Shown: one piece after another, positions 10,122 through 23,892 of the stretch
Layout: each line of letters begins with the position of its first letter
Numbering within the stretch: position 1 is the stretch's first letter
The notes under the pieces: generated by a model
The model's database searches: none
Seen by the model: the letters and a program-made list of their open reading frames with translations, nothing else
What the model was told of the DNA's origin: nothing
Assembly: GCA_021613335.1 (NCBI GenBank)
Contig: JAJTWR010000266.1
Span: 436,001-500,000, forward strand
Direction of reading: 5' to 3'
DNA: 64,000 nucleotides
Source: Whitmania pigra
Lineage: Eukaryota > Annelida > Clitellata > Hirudinida > Haemopidae
Program-made: the position numbers and the translations under genes

Positions 10122-12384
10122 ATGTCCGTTGCCGAGGTTCATAAAGCAATTGAACAAAATAAGATTGCAGTGGATTCAGGCTCCGAAGCTTCAGTAGCCG
10201 ACGGTTTTAACCCATTCCGTGGTATTCAGAAACGAAAGTTCCTTTCTTTAAGAACGCTGAGTGTAATTTGTGTGTGGTATTTATTCAGTTTCATTGCCCT
10301 TTTTTTGAGCAAACATATCCTCGACATATATCAAGTAGATCTACTTTTCTTTAGTAAGTATGATTTTAATCTGGCCGGCAGACCTTTTTTGTTTCTAAAG
10401 AAAATGTATTTATTTTAGGTGGTGTCCAACTTTTCATATCAGCTCTTATGTCTTTTCTGCATGGGTTTCTTTGGTTTAGTAAAAATGAAAAAGCCCACGC
10501 AAGAGAATCCTCAAGTCCTACAAATGAATATTATTTTTCCATGGCCTTCATTGGAGTAATGAGGTGTGTGCTTGTGGCTTTTGTAACTTTAAATTCATCA
10601 TAATGAAAATATATTTATTGTGCAAAAAACAGTAGTCATAACGAAAGGAGATAATATTAAATTAGCCTTTATTACAACTTTTCAGAATTATGCCCAACTA
10701 ATTGTTTAATAAAAACTGTAATAACATATACAGCCATGAATTATTAATTAGACTGCTGGTCATCTATTTGGGGCTCATGTCGATGAAGTACGTAGCCCTG
10801 TCCTTCATGGAAACGGTGAAAAGCTCTGCTCCGCTTTTTACGCTCCTGATTTCGTTCATCGTCCTCAAGGAAAAGAACGGCCTTCTCGTGCAGCTGTCCA
10901 TTTTTCCTATAATGGTTGGTCTGGTCCTATGCAGTGCCTTCGAGATCAGCTTTACTTGGGTGGGATTCCTGGCAGCGATGGGGGCCAATGTGGCCGAATG
11001 GTTCGTTACTCCGGTGCCTTGTTTCAGTTGTAGCTTTGATATTTTTGATTTTTGATTAGTATTTTGATTTTTTATGTTTTTAAGTTTGACTGTCCAATTT
11101 GTTTTTTAAGTCTGCAGTTCGTCCTGTCGAAGATTTTTCTGGGGGTGATGAAGTGAGTTGCTTACGTGGCTTTATTATAATCAATTATAATAACATAATA
11201 ATAGTAATAATATTATTAATAATAACAAATCAACAATAGTGATGATATGCAAAAAAGTTAATAATAATTATATTAATTATAACAACAATAATAACATTAA
11301 TAAAAATAAAACAATAATAGTAACGATAAGCAACGTTCCTTGGCGATGACCACAATTCTCCTTCATTCCCCCAGTCCTTCAGATTTCCAACAGCAGTCGA
11401 GCCTAGCGGGTCTGCTTTCTGCAATTCCACTGTCCTTCTTCATCTTCGACTACGAAGCCTTTCGCTCGACCGGTAGCTACGCGTTCGGTGTCATCATGCT
11501 CATCGGCCTTTGCTATTACTGCCAGACGCTCATGGCATGGATTCTCATGGAGTTTCTGTCGCCAGTTACTCATAGGTATGGAATGGGTTTGATTTGATTT
11601 TGCATTGGTATTAATAAGCTAATTAATATAATAAGTTAATGAGCTAATTAATAATTAAGCTAATAATTATAATGTCAATAATGATAATAATGGCAATAGT
11701 AATATTAAATAAATTAGTTAGTTGGATTTAATTAATTATCTTTGAGTTAATCGACAAGGATCGATTGGTTCGGTTTCGAGTTGTTCTTTTAAAGTTCTCT
11801 ATTGTTTGCAAAAATTTTTTAATTTTAATTGCTTTTTGTTTTCAAGTATATTTTGTTTTTTAATATGTTGCAAATACAATGTCAATAAAGTTATGTCTGG
11901 AATTATGACATGGATTGACACTGCATCAAGGTCAATTGAAGCTGAGGAATTATGTCTGGGCAGTGATATCGCACGAGTTCAAATAAACTAAGCACATGCA
12001 ACTTTTTTCTTTTTTCATACTTTTATTTATTTTACCAAGCAGAGCAATAAACCAATAGAAAAGAAATCATCCTTAAGATTTCTAATTACGAATGGATCAT
12101 CTAATCGTGGAAAATATTTTATTCGCACGAATGATCTCTTGGTCTGTCGTTTCAGCATCTGCAACACCGTGAAGTGTGGCGTGGCCGTCTGGCTGTCCGT
12201 GCCGATATTTGGAAACGTCATAACTCTGTGGAGTGGATTCGGGAGCTTCCTCGTCATAGCGGGCGTCATAATGTACCAGAAGGCCAGGTCCTACGAACGG
12301 CGATCCCTGAAAGATGCGACAGACCCGGTCGTCGACCAAGTTCTGCCATCCAGCGTTGATGTCATTCACAGCATCAATAGTTGA
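10122..12384 (+). CDS. SLC35E2: SLC35E2-type nucleotide-sugar/drug transporter family protein
   Basis: Multi-pass membrane protein of the SLC35E/triose-phosphate translocator-like family; the substrate of E2 members is not established. Six exons join with consistent phases: 10122-10353, 10419-10563, 10752-11000, 11111-11152, 11375-11575 and 12156-12384, giving 365 residues (human E2B 405). Hydrophobic segments alternate with conserved family blocks: LSVICVWYLFSF, then VALSFMETVKSSAPLFTLL (the hallmark KSSAP motif), EISFTWVGFLAAMGANVAE, ECLQFVLSKIF, LCYYCQTLMAWILMEFLSPV, and CNTVKCGVAVWLSVPIFGN. Exon 4 is only 42 bases and is fixed by phase and by CLQ-VLSK homology. I chose the ATG at 10122 because the longer frame upstream starts with GTG. 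The tail (KARSYERRSLKDATD) is cytosolic and charged. Confidence 0.91.
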
Positions 12385-13320
12385 ACCGGTTTTACGTTTT
12401 CAATTCGCACTTGAAACTCGAGAGCAGATTTGACTGGTTTTGTTTCGTTTGTTTTGTTTGTCGATGTGGTTGGGAGTTTGCAATCTCAGAACCTTATTCA
12501 CTTCTGTCTGTGTTCTTTTTCCTGTAGGCTTCTGTCATCTTAGGAACAAGCAACTACTTCACATTATCTCATGTGTTAATTTCTTATTGTTTTGTGCCAG
12601 TTAATAGTTTAATTGATATTTTCATATTACTCAAATTGAGTGCTCCATTCTCATTCCCTTTTTATCATTCCAGTTTCAAATTCATTCCAACCCTTATCAA
12701 TCAACTAGGGCAAAAGAATCTCATTTGTTGTTGTTATTAGCCACCCAAATTACAATCAAATCTTCTATTCGCTTATATTTCTATTAGATTTTCTTTGTTG
12801 CTGCATGAAACAGGTGCCTAAATATTACTTAGTTTTGGATTTTGGTAATTGTAAGTAAAATTCATTTTGGAAAGTCAATTTTTAGCTTTGTACTCATTTA
12901 AAACTTATTGAGGGCATAGGGTTACAGATGCTTCTCCAAGCATGATATTATTTGGTTAGCTAATTAATATTCTTAATTTATTTCTGTTAGGAAATGAAAA
13001 TACTGAACACTCTACCCTGCAATTATCGAAAATTGATGTTGCTTTCTTAATTCTGTTTGAAGCACGGCAAATTACCTCCTTGCAATTGTAAGTGCTTTGG
13101 TCAAATTTTGTATTTGTGGATTGCTGAAGTAATGACATTGGAAATATTCTTGTAATAAGATTTTATTGATTGACCACCTTGAAGTTTTACTGTTTATTTG
13201 TATAAATAGTTGTTTGGTCGATAAATTGGCTGACTTGATGAAATTATTGTTTGATTTAAAAATGTTTTTCTTGGACATCAAATATTTTCCAAATTGTTGC
13301 AAGATTGTTTTGGTTTAATG

Positions 13321-13326
13321 AATAAA
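13321..13326 (+). terminator. SLC35E2: Possible poly(A) signal of SLC35E2
   Basis: First plus-strand AATAAA noticed after the stop codon, implying a 3' UTR of about 940 bases. A variant signal closer in cannot be excluded. Confidence 0.4.
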
Positions 13327-14535
13327 GTGGTAAAAAGTAGTTAAAATTATTCACCATTCTAAACATCGCAAATTTCTTCAGACCAGAAGTCAGCATAAAG
13401 GTTAAAACAATTGGATTATTTGAAGTCCTTGATTTGCTGACCATTTGAGTGTTATTATAAACTCATCACCATAAACCTATCCGAGTTTAGTACGCCAGCG
13501 ATTTAATGACATACAATATCGTGGTAATGCAATTACCTCAGCTTCTTTTAACGAGTTCTTATTCTCATCCACTTTGAACGAGGCAGGTGAGAAAAGCATA
13601 ATTTAAATGTATGAAGTTGAAAAAAAAAATGTTTTTCACAGTTAATTGGTTGTTCACATTTCTCTTCAAAAAGATTTTGTTAATTACGGAGTGATTCATT
13701 TGAGTAGCTAATTATATTTTGCATTGCTTAATTTTTGTTAAATACCACGTAATTCCTTAAAATGAGGACAGCAGAGATCGCAATTAGAACTGCCCGCGAT
13801 GGACAGTAGGCTTAAAAGCGAGATCGAGAGAGGTGTGGGAGAATCCTTTACAGTGCTTTTTAAACATTTTTTTTTAAAAAAAGCTTATTGCAAGATTTTT
13901 GTCCTGTAGGTCAGTTTCTAAGACGACTCCATACTATTTCCTAGCTTGACGATATATTTATATGTCGCCTGGATGGCTCGGAAGCGGCCTTTCCATTTGC
14001 TGCATTGATCAATAATGTTATTTCAGCGCAACAAGGCGCTCTAAGTAAGCTGGTCCATCTCCGCCCGGTTTCTTTTTCTTATGTCTTTCTTAGGGGCGCT
14101 GTCTTGCAACTTCCCTCTTGCTGTCTAGATTGAAGATTGATTCAAATAAATTACATAAACCTGGGTCACGTCTGAGAGTGGTTTTTCTTTGTTTGTGGAG
14201 TTAGACCACTTAGGATGTTAAGAAAACATTCTTTTTTTTTTAGAAAAGCTACTCTGGGTCAAATCGAGGTAGCCAATTGTATGAAATTATTTAAAATTAA
14301 ACGGAAATAACAAGATAAATCCAGACAAACCTCATTGCTTCTCGGTCAGTGGATTACTTTCGAGCTCAGCTAAGTCGTCTTTTGTACTACCGTAGGATCG
14401 TGTTGCGTTGTCGTCTGCTCTTCAGAAGCTGTGGACCTGGTGACATCGATGTCGCCTCGTATCCTGTGTAATTTCAGAGTATTTTGAGAGATTAACGTTG
14501 CGAATTAAAAACGCATCCGTATATTGCGACCCTCT

Positions 14536-14549
14536 CTCTCTCGAGAGAG
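14536..14549. promoter_or_regulatory. CT/GA palindrome upstream of Tiam
   Basis: Perfect 14-base palindrome CTCTCTCGAGAGAG, extended on the left by more CT, about 125 bases before the Tiam ATG. GAGA-type elements are common near animal promoters; the regulatory role is inference. Confidence 0.3.
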
Positions 14550-14674
14550 TTGTTTGTGATTTTTTTGTCTGTTGCTGTTAGGGACACGCGTTTGTTCTTA
14601 GAAGAAGCCGGCGTTTAAGCTCCGGTTGTTGTATGCACGATGGAATAGTCGGACGGTTACAAGGCTTATTCGGA

Positions 14675-15831
14675 ATGGGAAATCAATTATGCGCCCCCTG
14701 GAGGAAAGTCTATCAAGATGACGAAAACCATTGGACTCCTCGCAAGGATTCTCATCTACTAAGGTTCACAGTCAATTAATCTTTCTTTGGAAACATTTTT
14801 CATTTTCTTGTTGATGTTGTTTATTGTTTCAACGAGTTCTTTATGGTTATTATTTAAAAAAATATTTTTCATTATCCATCTAGGCATATCACAGCCACAT
14901 TATCTTATTTGTCTTTATGTTATTATATCTATTAATTTATTAAACCAACCTACTAATTTCATTTATTTAATGATTACAATTGCATAAAGGTAAACTTTTT
15001 AGCTAATTTTGTTAAACCATCGAAGGTTGTGGGCAGAAATATTTGAGGTCCAGGAAGAAGATGGCGAAATATGTTGGGGAAAAGTGTCCGACGACGTCGT
15101 ACCGGTCAACATAACCTGCATTCAGAACCAGCCTCTGACGATTTTTCAGATCACTGCCTACAATCGGCACGTCGAGAAGATTTTCGACGTGAGGTTGTCC
15201 CAGCCGGGTGAGCGTGCCGACATCTTGTTTAAAATAATATCAAGTAATTTGTAAATTTGTAAGGTGCCATGTGCATAGCATCAGAGGCTCCTAAAATGTC
15301 ATTGTGATATAATTTTCTACTTGAAATTGAACACAGCTAGGTATTGATAAATAATTTGTTTAGATGTTGAAATGATTGAATTTCAAGATAAGTCTAGCTT
15401 AAAATTTGTTTTTTTATAAATATCAATCATTGCTTCAGTGATCCATGAGCACATTTTCTTAGCAATTAATTGTTTGTTTCATTATCTTGTCTTATTAGCA
15501 TCTCATTAATTAAGCAATTTTGTGGAAGGTGATTTATATTTAGTTATCTGCCTATTATAAAATTCCCGTACTAGCAAGGACTCAGTCCAATCAAGACATT
15601 AGCTGCCATGTTCTGAGATGATAATTTTGAAATTTGCAATTCTTTTTTTCCTTCGACTTGATTTGATATCAATCGAATTTACTTCTGCCGGTTTACTCCA
15701 AGTGCAATCAAATGTTCATGTTGCGTAAAGTTTCTTGTCGACATCATCATCAATGATGTCAGCACTTTTGCCATCACCATCATCATCACCACCACCTTCA
15801 TCGTCATCATCATCGTCGTCATCGTCACCAC

Positions 15832-15888
<57 letters not shown>

Positions 15889-16027
15889 GACCATTGGTGT
15901 TGAAGGCACGAGGATCACCCAGGCCTCTGAATGCTTCGTCCACTGGAAGGACTCCAAGTTGGACCACGAGTGGGGTTTGAACTTCACGACCCCTCTCGAT
16001 GCCCGGAGGTTCAGGGAGTGTTGCAGC
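14675..16027 (+). other. Tiam exons 1-3: N-myristoylation site and WH1-like segment
   Basis: Exon 1 begins [13 protein letters not shown]: Gly2 gives an N-myristoylation signal and Cys6 a possible palmitoylation site, as in Drosophila still life (MGNKL). Exons 2-3 encode [58 protein letters not shown] and [18 protein letters not shown], matching the still life N-terminal region and having the layout of an EVH1/WH1 fold. The exon 2-3 junction restores [11 protein letters not shown]. Confidence 0.88.
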
Positions 16028-16583
16028 GTGAGTTGTTGACGTTGTTGTTGTCGAAAACTCGAAGTGATTTGTGTCGTACGGTTCAAAGCAATGTTGCCAT
16101 TCTCCAGACGGCTCCGTGTCGAGGTGCACGTCATGCTTCCATTGTCGGATTTTTTTTAATGCAAATTTGTCATCGCATGCCAGAGACCTTAGACCTTGGA
16201 TTCGGCATTAGAGCATAAAAATTGTGCACTTCAATTCCTATTTTAGCTTCGACTATTTTCAGTTGTCTACTGTTGTAAATGTTGTTTTTTTTGTGTGTCC
16301 AGAGTTTGGACTGTTCGTGGCTATCTGTTTGCATTAGGAAATAATTTGAGAATTTCAGTTGGCAGCTGTGTTTAGTTCTGGTTTTGTTTTGACTTTTTAA
16401 AATTTTATTTTGATTTTATTTTGATTTTATTTTTTTTTATTTTAGGTCGACATTGCAGGAAGTACTTTTCTGATGCATTGTTGTCATGAAATCGAGTCCC
16501 TCGGTTGCGTGTTCTTTTAAAATTATTTTAAAATTTTAGAATATATTTATATTTTTAATTATTTTAAATTTTTGTTATTTAAA

Positions 16584-16618
<35 letters not shown>

Positions 16619-19600
16619 GATTCCAAACATCACTGAATTTTTCGATCTCCAGTTACTGAATTGAGTGTCGCTTCTGTTATAAGTTTATTGGATGGTTTGC
16701 TTAGTCATGGACAATGGTGTTATTGTTTTTAATAATAAGTGAAATAATTTGGGCCCTGAAATGTTTAATAATAAAAATAAGTTATTAATTCTAATATTTT
16801 AAATAATAAATCCTTAATAAACAATGATAAATGTAATCTCTCTTAATTTTAATAATTAAGTTGTTAACATGAGCAAAATTGTGATTATCACTCCTGGTAG
16901 TTACAAATATTTATTAAATATGTTTTTGAATGAAGAAAAACTATGGCCGGAAGTCCGTATCCAACCCGACCTCCCCCGTGGCTCAGCCCAGGAGGGCCAT
17001 CTCGTCGCCCGAGGAGTTGGCCGGACAGGATGACGAGGCAAGTTCCATTTATGCAGGAGCTCTCAAGGCAGACGATTTGTCACACTACAGTCAGGTGTCA
17101 GGTGAGACAATGATGGTCGCACACTTCTTCTGCATCGTGTTCTTATACTGACTTATCATTTTCCATGCTGAATCTTACAATTTTTATGCAATGAATCATT
17201 GAAGAACTTTATGCATGTGCACATTTTCAGGCAATGATTTAACCTTTATTATCATTATTATTATTATTATTTATTTTTTTTTAAGCGAACAGTTTATATA
17301 TTTTTTTTTGCCGAGCAATTTAAAACACAGAATTACAAACCGCCTTACAAACCCAGGCATTGCAACGGCACCGAGGGTTCACAAGAATGCGAGGCAGTTC
17401 TCTCACTGCCAGTCCATGTATTCGACGGTCGAAGGCACCTACAACGGATCGAGCACCCACTGCGAGAACATCTACTCCCAGATAACTCGCCAGCATCGAC
17501 TACAGGAAATGACTGCAGACGAGTGCTTCCACCACCATCAGAACCTTTACTCTGGTACCATGCACCAGCCAATAGCGGAGAGGGAGATACCGTACGCCCA
17601 GTTCATCTCGACCAAAAATAGCACGACCGCTTGCAACATTTACGTCACCAACCAGCAGATGAAGGCCGGCCTTTTCTCGTACGCAGGCGTCAAGAGCGAC
17701 GGCCAAGGACAGCCGGTGTCGAATTTCAGTGCCGGTCATGCAAGGTTGGAACTGTGGATGTTGTGGCCGTATAATGTTATTCATGTTTTTCGTGATTAGC
17801 TTGTCGGATGATTTAAGCCGTTAAGTTTAAGTCGCAAATTTGGAATTTTTATTACCTAAAGCTTAATTTCTCATGTTTAAACATCGGATCCTGAAGATTA
17901 ATTTAATTGTTTTAAAACAAATTGTTTAATTTTTTAACGGTAAATTTGTTTTTTTAGCACATTAATTAAGGCCAATAATTAAGTTTTAATTTTATTGCTT
18001 ATAATCGTATATATAGTCATCCTGCTAACGAAAGAGGATCAAGATTCTCTTTCATACGAAACATCCTAGTATAATAATATAAATTATTTGTCAACTAATT
18101 ACAATCGATTATTTATTACAACTAATTAAAGAGCCAGCAGTGTAGGAAGGTGCATGCATGCTGAATCACATCACCTGGTCTCACCTGGACTGTTTACATC
18201 CGAAAGTTCAAAAGTTTTCGACTCTCTCAAGGCAGAGGGATTGTCAAAGTCCTTGAAGGATGTCAGGGGATCTCCAAAGGAGAGGTTTGGAGAATAGGAA
18301 TATTTTAATAATTATTCATAAAAAACATAAAAACATAAATTATTTAAAATACATTGAAATTGTTACATGATTTAACTTTTCTCTTAAGTTTATGCAATAT
18401 TATTTCTTACCTAATAATGATGACAAATGCGACCTATCGACTGACCCCATATTCTCTTGAATCGTGACACCAGTGTCCACAAATGTCTGGAAAATTCCGA
18501 GCTGAGGTACGTCAACAAGACCGGCGAGTGTGCTTCCTCCAAAATGTCCGGCATCGAGCTGAGGCAGTTTAGCAGGGAGCCGACCGTGCTCAACTTCGCC
18601 AACGCGAGATTCGAAGACAGTCGGACAAAACTCAACGAATTCTCAGATTCTTCTCTTATCTCCCAAGCTGCCAAACAGCTGAGAAACTCCGCCAAGAAGA
18701 TGGCACGTTCGGACAACCACCTGGCATCGTCCGAAGAGGAGGAGGAGCCTAAACAGGAAGTCATCAAGAGATTGGCCAACGAGGACGTCCGTCAGAAACC
18801 GACCTTCGGAAAATTGGACATCGCGCCAGGATTTTCTGCCTCGAACATCGAGGGAATTTTTTCTGTCGGATTCGACAGCAACACACTCAAGAGGATGCTA
18901 CAAGTTCTCCCCGACGCGTCGCCCATCGATCAGGTTCGAATCTTTACTCGGCATTCGGATCACTCCGACGGCAGTCGTGACGAATTGTTGAGTGCAAAGC
19001 TATCGGGTTCAAACCCTATTAACTCCTGCCCGTGCCTAAAGTGTGATCCATGAGCTCATTTGCACTTCTGGATGATTTGCTTCTGCAATAGAATGCCGGT
19101 AACGTTTTTATAAATAAAAAACCTCTTTCGTTTCAGAGCTGCATCAAGGACAAGTACATCTTGGAATCTCCGAACAAAGTTTCACAGTCGATTGTTCCAC
19201 CTGCAATTCCACCTTTGTCGACACCAACAGTGACAACAACAGCAACCACTCCACCTCAATCAACAACGTCAGTCACATCAACTTCATCTCCATCTCCTCC
19301 GTCAATCCTTCAGCCAATTTCAGCGGCAGTGTCCGGATCTGTTGCGACCTCGTCGGATTCTACTGATGCCGGCATTTCGACTTCCGAGGCAGAGTGTGTC
19401 GTTAAGGATGAAGGTTGGCAAATGATTGGTTTCAGGTCTTAACAATATGTTAATTTATAAAAGTTCATTTTAAGATCAGCTTTAGGTTTTAATGATAAAT
19501 AGCTTCATTAACCCTACCACATGGTTTTTACATACAATATTTGTTACAACATTATTTTTATTCATAATATTTATTATATTTTGGTTAGTTTAACTTAAAT

Positions 19601-22091
19601 GATTAAATATTAATTTTGCAAGCTTCATTCCCCTGGAGTCTCCCAGTTGAATCTGGTACAACAGCTTCATCAACAAAAACCTACTACGAATCAGCCACCT
19701 ACACTTATTCCGTCAGCGACCTCAGAAACAAGTTTCTACCTCCGGGCACCCCCAACACAAGAATGAGCCAGAAGGGGACCAATGTTATCTCACCACCATC
19801 ATCATCATCATCATCATCATTGCCACAGCCACCAACAACAACATCAGTAGCACCATCACTGGCTCTATCATCATCATCATCATCCCTGTCAACAGCAATG
19901 ATTACAACTTCGAGTGCACTAGACCACGACCTTTTCCCAGAGGCAATTTCGGAAGCAGATAAGTCCGGTACTTCTGCAGACTCGACGGTCGTGACTTTGG
20001 CACCAGATTCGTCGGAGATCGTGGGATACATGAGGGACGAAGTCTTTAAGGATGCCATGTCGACCGACTTGAGTCAAACGTTAGCACCTCAGTCGTCATC
20101 ACTGGTGATTTCTTCGCTGACACTGTCCTTGTCATTGACATCGTCGATATCGTCATCATCACTGTCCTCTCACGCTCCCGTGGTGACTGCCATCCGTCAC
20201 CCGATCATGTCCACGACTTCGATAGCCTCGAGTCACCAGTCCGTCAACTTCTCTACCATCTCCTCTGCTCACAACCCCCATAACGAGCTGATCAGTCAGT
20301 CATCTTCCTTCTCTTCCTCATCCTCGTCCGCCATCTATCCGACGTTCGTCGAAACGGCAGATCATCTGAACAGAGCAGCAGGCGATGTGAGAATTTTTAG
20401 GATTTGTTTGAATTAAAAGTTGCTCGATGGGGAATGAGAAGCTTTTGAATGAGCTTATTAATTCCAGTTAGTTAAATTTGTAGATTTCAAAGCTTAATTA
20501 CCAGGTTTCATTAGATGCTCTTCTAGTGTAATAACTCCAAGAATTAAATTAATGTTAATGAAATCTAATGAGACACATAATTAATCATTTAAATCAAAAC
20601 TTTGTTAATACTCCAAGTCTTTAATTCTACCTTAAAATTACTTTCAAATATTTCTAATTCCCTTAGAAAATGTTCCTTTTATTTGATTTGCTGAGTTGAT
20701 TTCATTCTGGTCGTCCACGAACGTTAATAAAAGTTTTCGTTAGTGTTTCGTTCAAAAACCGAATGAAACGCAGCTTATAAAAATGACATAATCTCCAAAA
20801 GGAGCAGCAGAGCAGCAAGCCAAAAAGTTCAACTCAGTCCGGTCTTTTCATTCTACCCTTTGAAACTCAGGCCATGTTTGCCAGTCGCAGCACCTCCATA
20901 AGAAAAGCCGGGTGAGCTGAAAATTCGTTGTCGAACGAACGTACGCTTTACCCTTCAAATGTTCCGCACGGTTGAATTCGATTGAAACAGTCAATCAAAA
21001 TTTCCAGGTGCCTCATGGTCCAGAACTTTCTCTCGCACAAAATGTCGACCGTGTTCATCTCTTCTAAACGAGTTTGGAGAGAGTTCTTCGTCTGCCTCAA
21101 GGGGACTCTGCTTCTGTTCTTTGGCTCCGAGGAGGAAGCCAGTCGGATGGATTGTCAGCCATGTCATGTTCTTGGTGAGCTGTTGGAGTGGCTGTTGTGG
21201 TTGATGTGGTTGGAGTGGATTGGTTACAAAGGTATTGAAGTTGACACTATTATCATATCTTATCAATTCTTATCAGTGAGTGAATTTGTTGAAATTCTTT
21301 GTTTGGTTTTACAGACCGCTTGAAGGTTGTAAACTTGGTTTTAATCACAGTTTTTCACACGATGTATTTTCACAGTAATTCAACGATGTATCCTTCACAA
21401 AAGTCAAATAAGAAGCAAGCAAAAGCATGCCTAAGCTGTAGTTGTTGTTGTTGCTAAAATTACTTGTAATTTTTATAAATTACGTTAACATTAGTCTATA
21501 CCAAATTGTTATCTTACGAATTTCTTATGCTTCTATTTCATTGCTTTCAAATAAATCAGCATTAATCAATTAAAATTGATTTCAATTTTTAAAACTTTCA
21601 GCATCTCGACTTTTTTTAGAAGGAAAATGTTCATGAAATAACTCCATAAATAACCCATAAATCTTCTCTGCTATTATTCACTGTCATGTTGAATGCATCT
21701 TGTTCAAATCTTTATTACTCCGAGTGCATCATCTTAACCAGTTTTTGAATTGTGAAATCAAACATCTTCATTGAAGATTGAATTTCGAATAAATTTCCTT
21801 TGTAAAATAAATTTTTTGTCTTCCTCTGTCACACAATTTTATCGTCGGTGCCTTTGAAATGTTTCGGTTGATAAGGAATTGAAAAGTTTCTTCTTTAATT
21901 AAGAAGGAACAATCGACTCCATTGAATTCCTTTCTTTTCCAGTTATTTCCGGCTGCCTCGCATATCCGGACGAAAAGTCCCAGGTCGAAGGATTGTTCTC
22001 GCTTAGCACCATCTTTGGAAATGCTTACCTACTGAAGGTTGTGCTTCTTCTTGATGATGATGATGATGATGACGATGACGATGATGATGAC

Positions 22092-22153
<62 letters not shown>

Positions 22154-23804
22154 GTCTAACGATTGTTACCATCATTAATTAGCACGGTTACGCATTACGA
22201 TTGTTGTGTTCGAATGTGAAATTAAATCTAAATCTTTTAATTTATTGTCAATTATGTGATGGATCAGGCTCCCTCGGCGGAGGAGATGTACGGATGGATC
22301 GTGAACCTCCATCTCGCATGTGCAGCTTGTTTGGCACGAAACCTCAACAGGGACAACGTCTGCAGACTCTTGAAGAACGAGATCCACAAACTCGAGAACA
22401 GCATCGACCTGGTGAAGCACATTCTAATGTTGCCATCCATTTTTTTGTTACGTTCATCGTTATTTTTATTTATTGTTATTTTTTAATTCATTCCATAATC
22501 ATCTTTGTCATCAGTGATGACTCGTCACCGCCATCATCAGCATCATCTTCATCGTCATCGTCATCAACAGGATCTAAAGATGAAGAAGATGGCAGGGATG
22601 CAGGCAAACCTGGTGAGCGACGTGTCGATGAAGCAGGTTTTGGATCGGCAGATGAACGCCTGGGATGAGAACTTGGAACGTCTGTACGTGGAACAGTTTC
22701 AACTGAGGTGCTACTTGACAGCTGTTCAGGATACGGAGTTGCCATCCTCCGAGGTATGGATGCTTGAATCATTAGCGGGGTTATGGAGTGGATTTTTTAT
22801 TTTTTATTTTTATAATTTATTTATAATTCAATATTTCAAATAGATCAAAGGGCTCTTAACTTCTTACATGACTAACATTGAGATGTAAAAAAGCTTTAGT
22901 TAGTGCTAGGCTTAGGGGTGGATTTATGAATCGCTTTAAATATTTGCCTGTTATGATTATGCAATCATTTATGTTTATGTATATGTTTATGTTTATTTAT
23001 ATATTTGTATGATCATTTTAATTTTATGTATATGTTTATGTTTATTTATGCATTTACATAATCATTTTATGTTTATGTGCATGCAATGTTTTGAAGTTCA
23101 TGTAAACTGTTGCCAATCTAGGCTCTCATCTCCAACATGTCCAAATCGACAAGGACAGCCCTCGCCAGCCTGGGCATCGAGTCCGCCACCTCGTTCCACA
23201 CGGCCGTCTGTTCCCGAGTTCCCCTGACGATGACGGCCAACCTGTGCCTCTCAAAGAAGAGCCACCAAAGTCAAGGCATGTCGACCTTCAAGGCCGATTC
23301 CAAGATCAAGCCTCCCCGATATCCCAGGCCCCTCAGCTTTCAGCCCAGGTGTGACGATAATATATTCATATATTCATGTCGATGTTACTTCGTTGGTCGT
23401 TCGATAATAATTACGACATTCGACTATCTCCTGCTTCGTTTTGTCGATTTGATCGACACATTTTTGCTCGACTCTCCAGTCTAATTACTTCCAGCTTATA
23501 AATATGCATGAAATGAGGCCATGAATATGTATGAGCAGATTGACTTATTTGCATTATTCGTTGAAGCGACAACATCGCATTGGACGGCAGCAGTTCCAAA
23601 TCCACGAGCAACTGGAAACAAACGGATGCTTCCAAGACTTCCTCGGAACCCACGGTACAGGTCAACTTGCCAGACGGTCAGGTCTGTCGAATTATCTCCG
23701 ATTATAGCCAACCCGTGCTATGCGAGCGCTCTTAATAAAATAAACGAATGACATTCGAGATCATGTTATTTATACGCTCTTGATGAAGATGATGGTGGTG
23801 GTGG

Positions 23805-23835
<31 letters not shown>

Positions 23836-23861
23836 GATGATGATGATGGTGGTGGTGGTGG

Positions 23862-23892
<31 letters not shown>

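Larger units (their letters stand above)
12385..14674. other. Intergenic: SLC35E2 3' UTR and Tiam 5' region
   Basis: AT-rich to about 13700, then less so. It holds the SLC35E2 3' UTR and, further right, what should be Tiam 5' UTR and promoter sequence. Overlapping minus-strand open frames at 12956-13444 are AT-rich and resemble nothing. Confidence 0.5.

Noticed and set aside
12956..13444. Three overlapping minus-strand frames
   Set aside because: AT-rich, Asn/Lys/Ile-biased, no homology, in the SLC35E2 3' flank.
15679..16134. Minus-strand frames with Asp and Met runs
   Set aside because: Antisense of the CAT array and of Tiam exon 3.
18934..19053. Read-through of the Tiam exon ending at 18933
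   Set aside because: The frame stays open to a stop at 19053, but GTTCGA after CAG and the acceptor at 19136 keep phase and continue the protein, so it is taken as intron.
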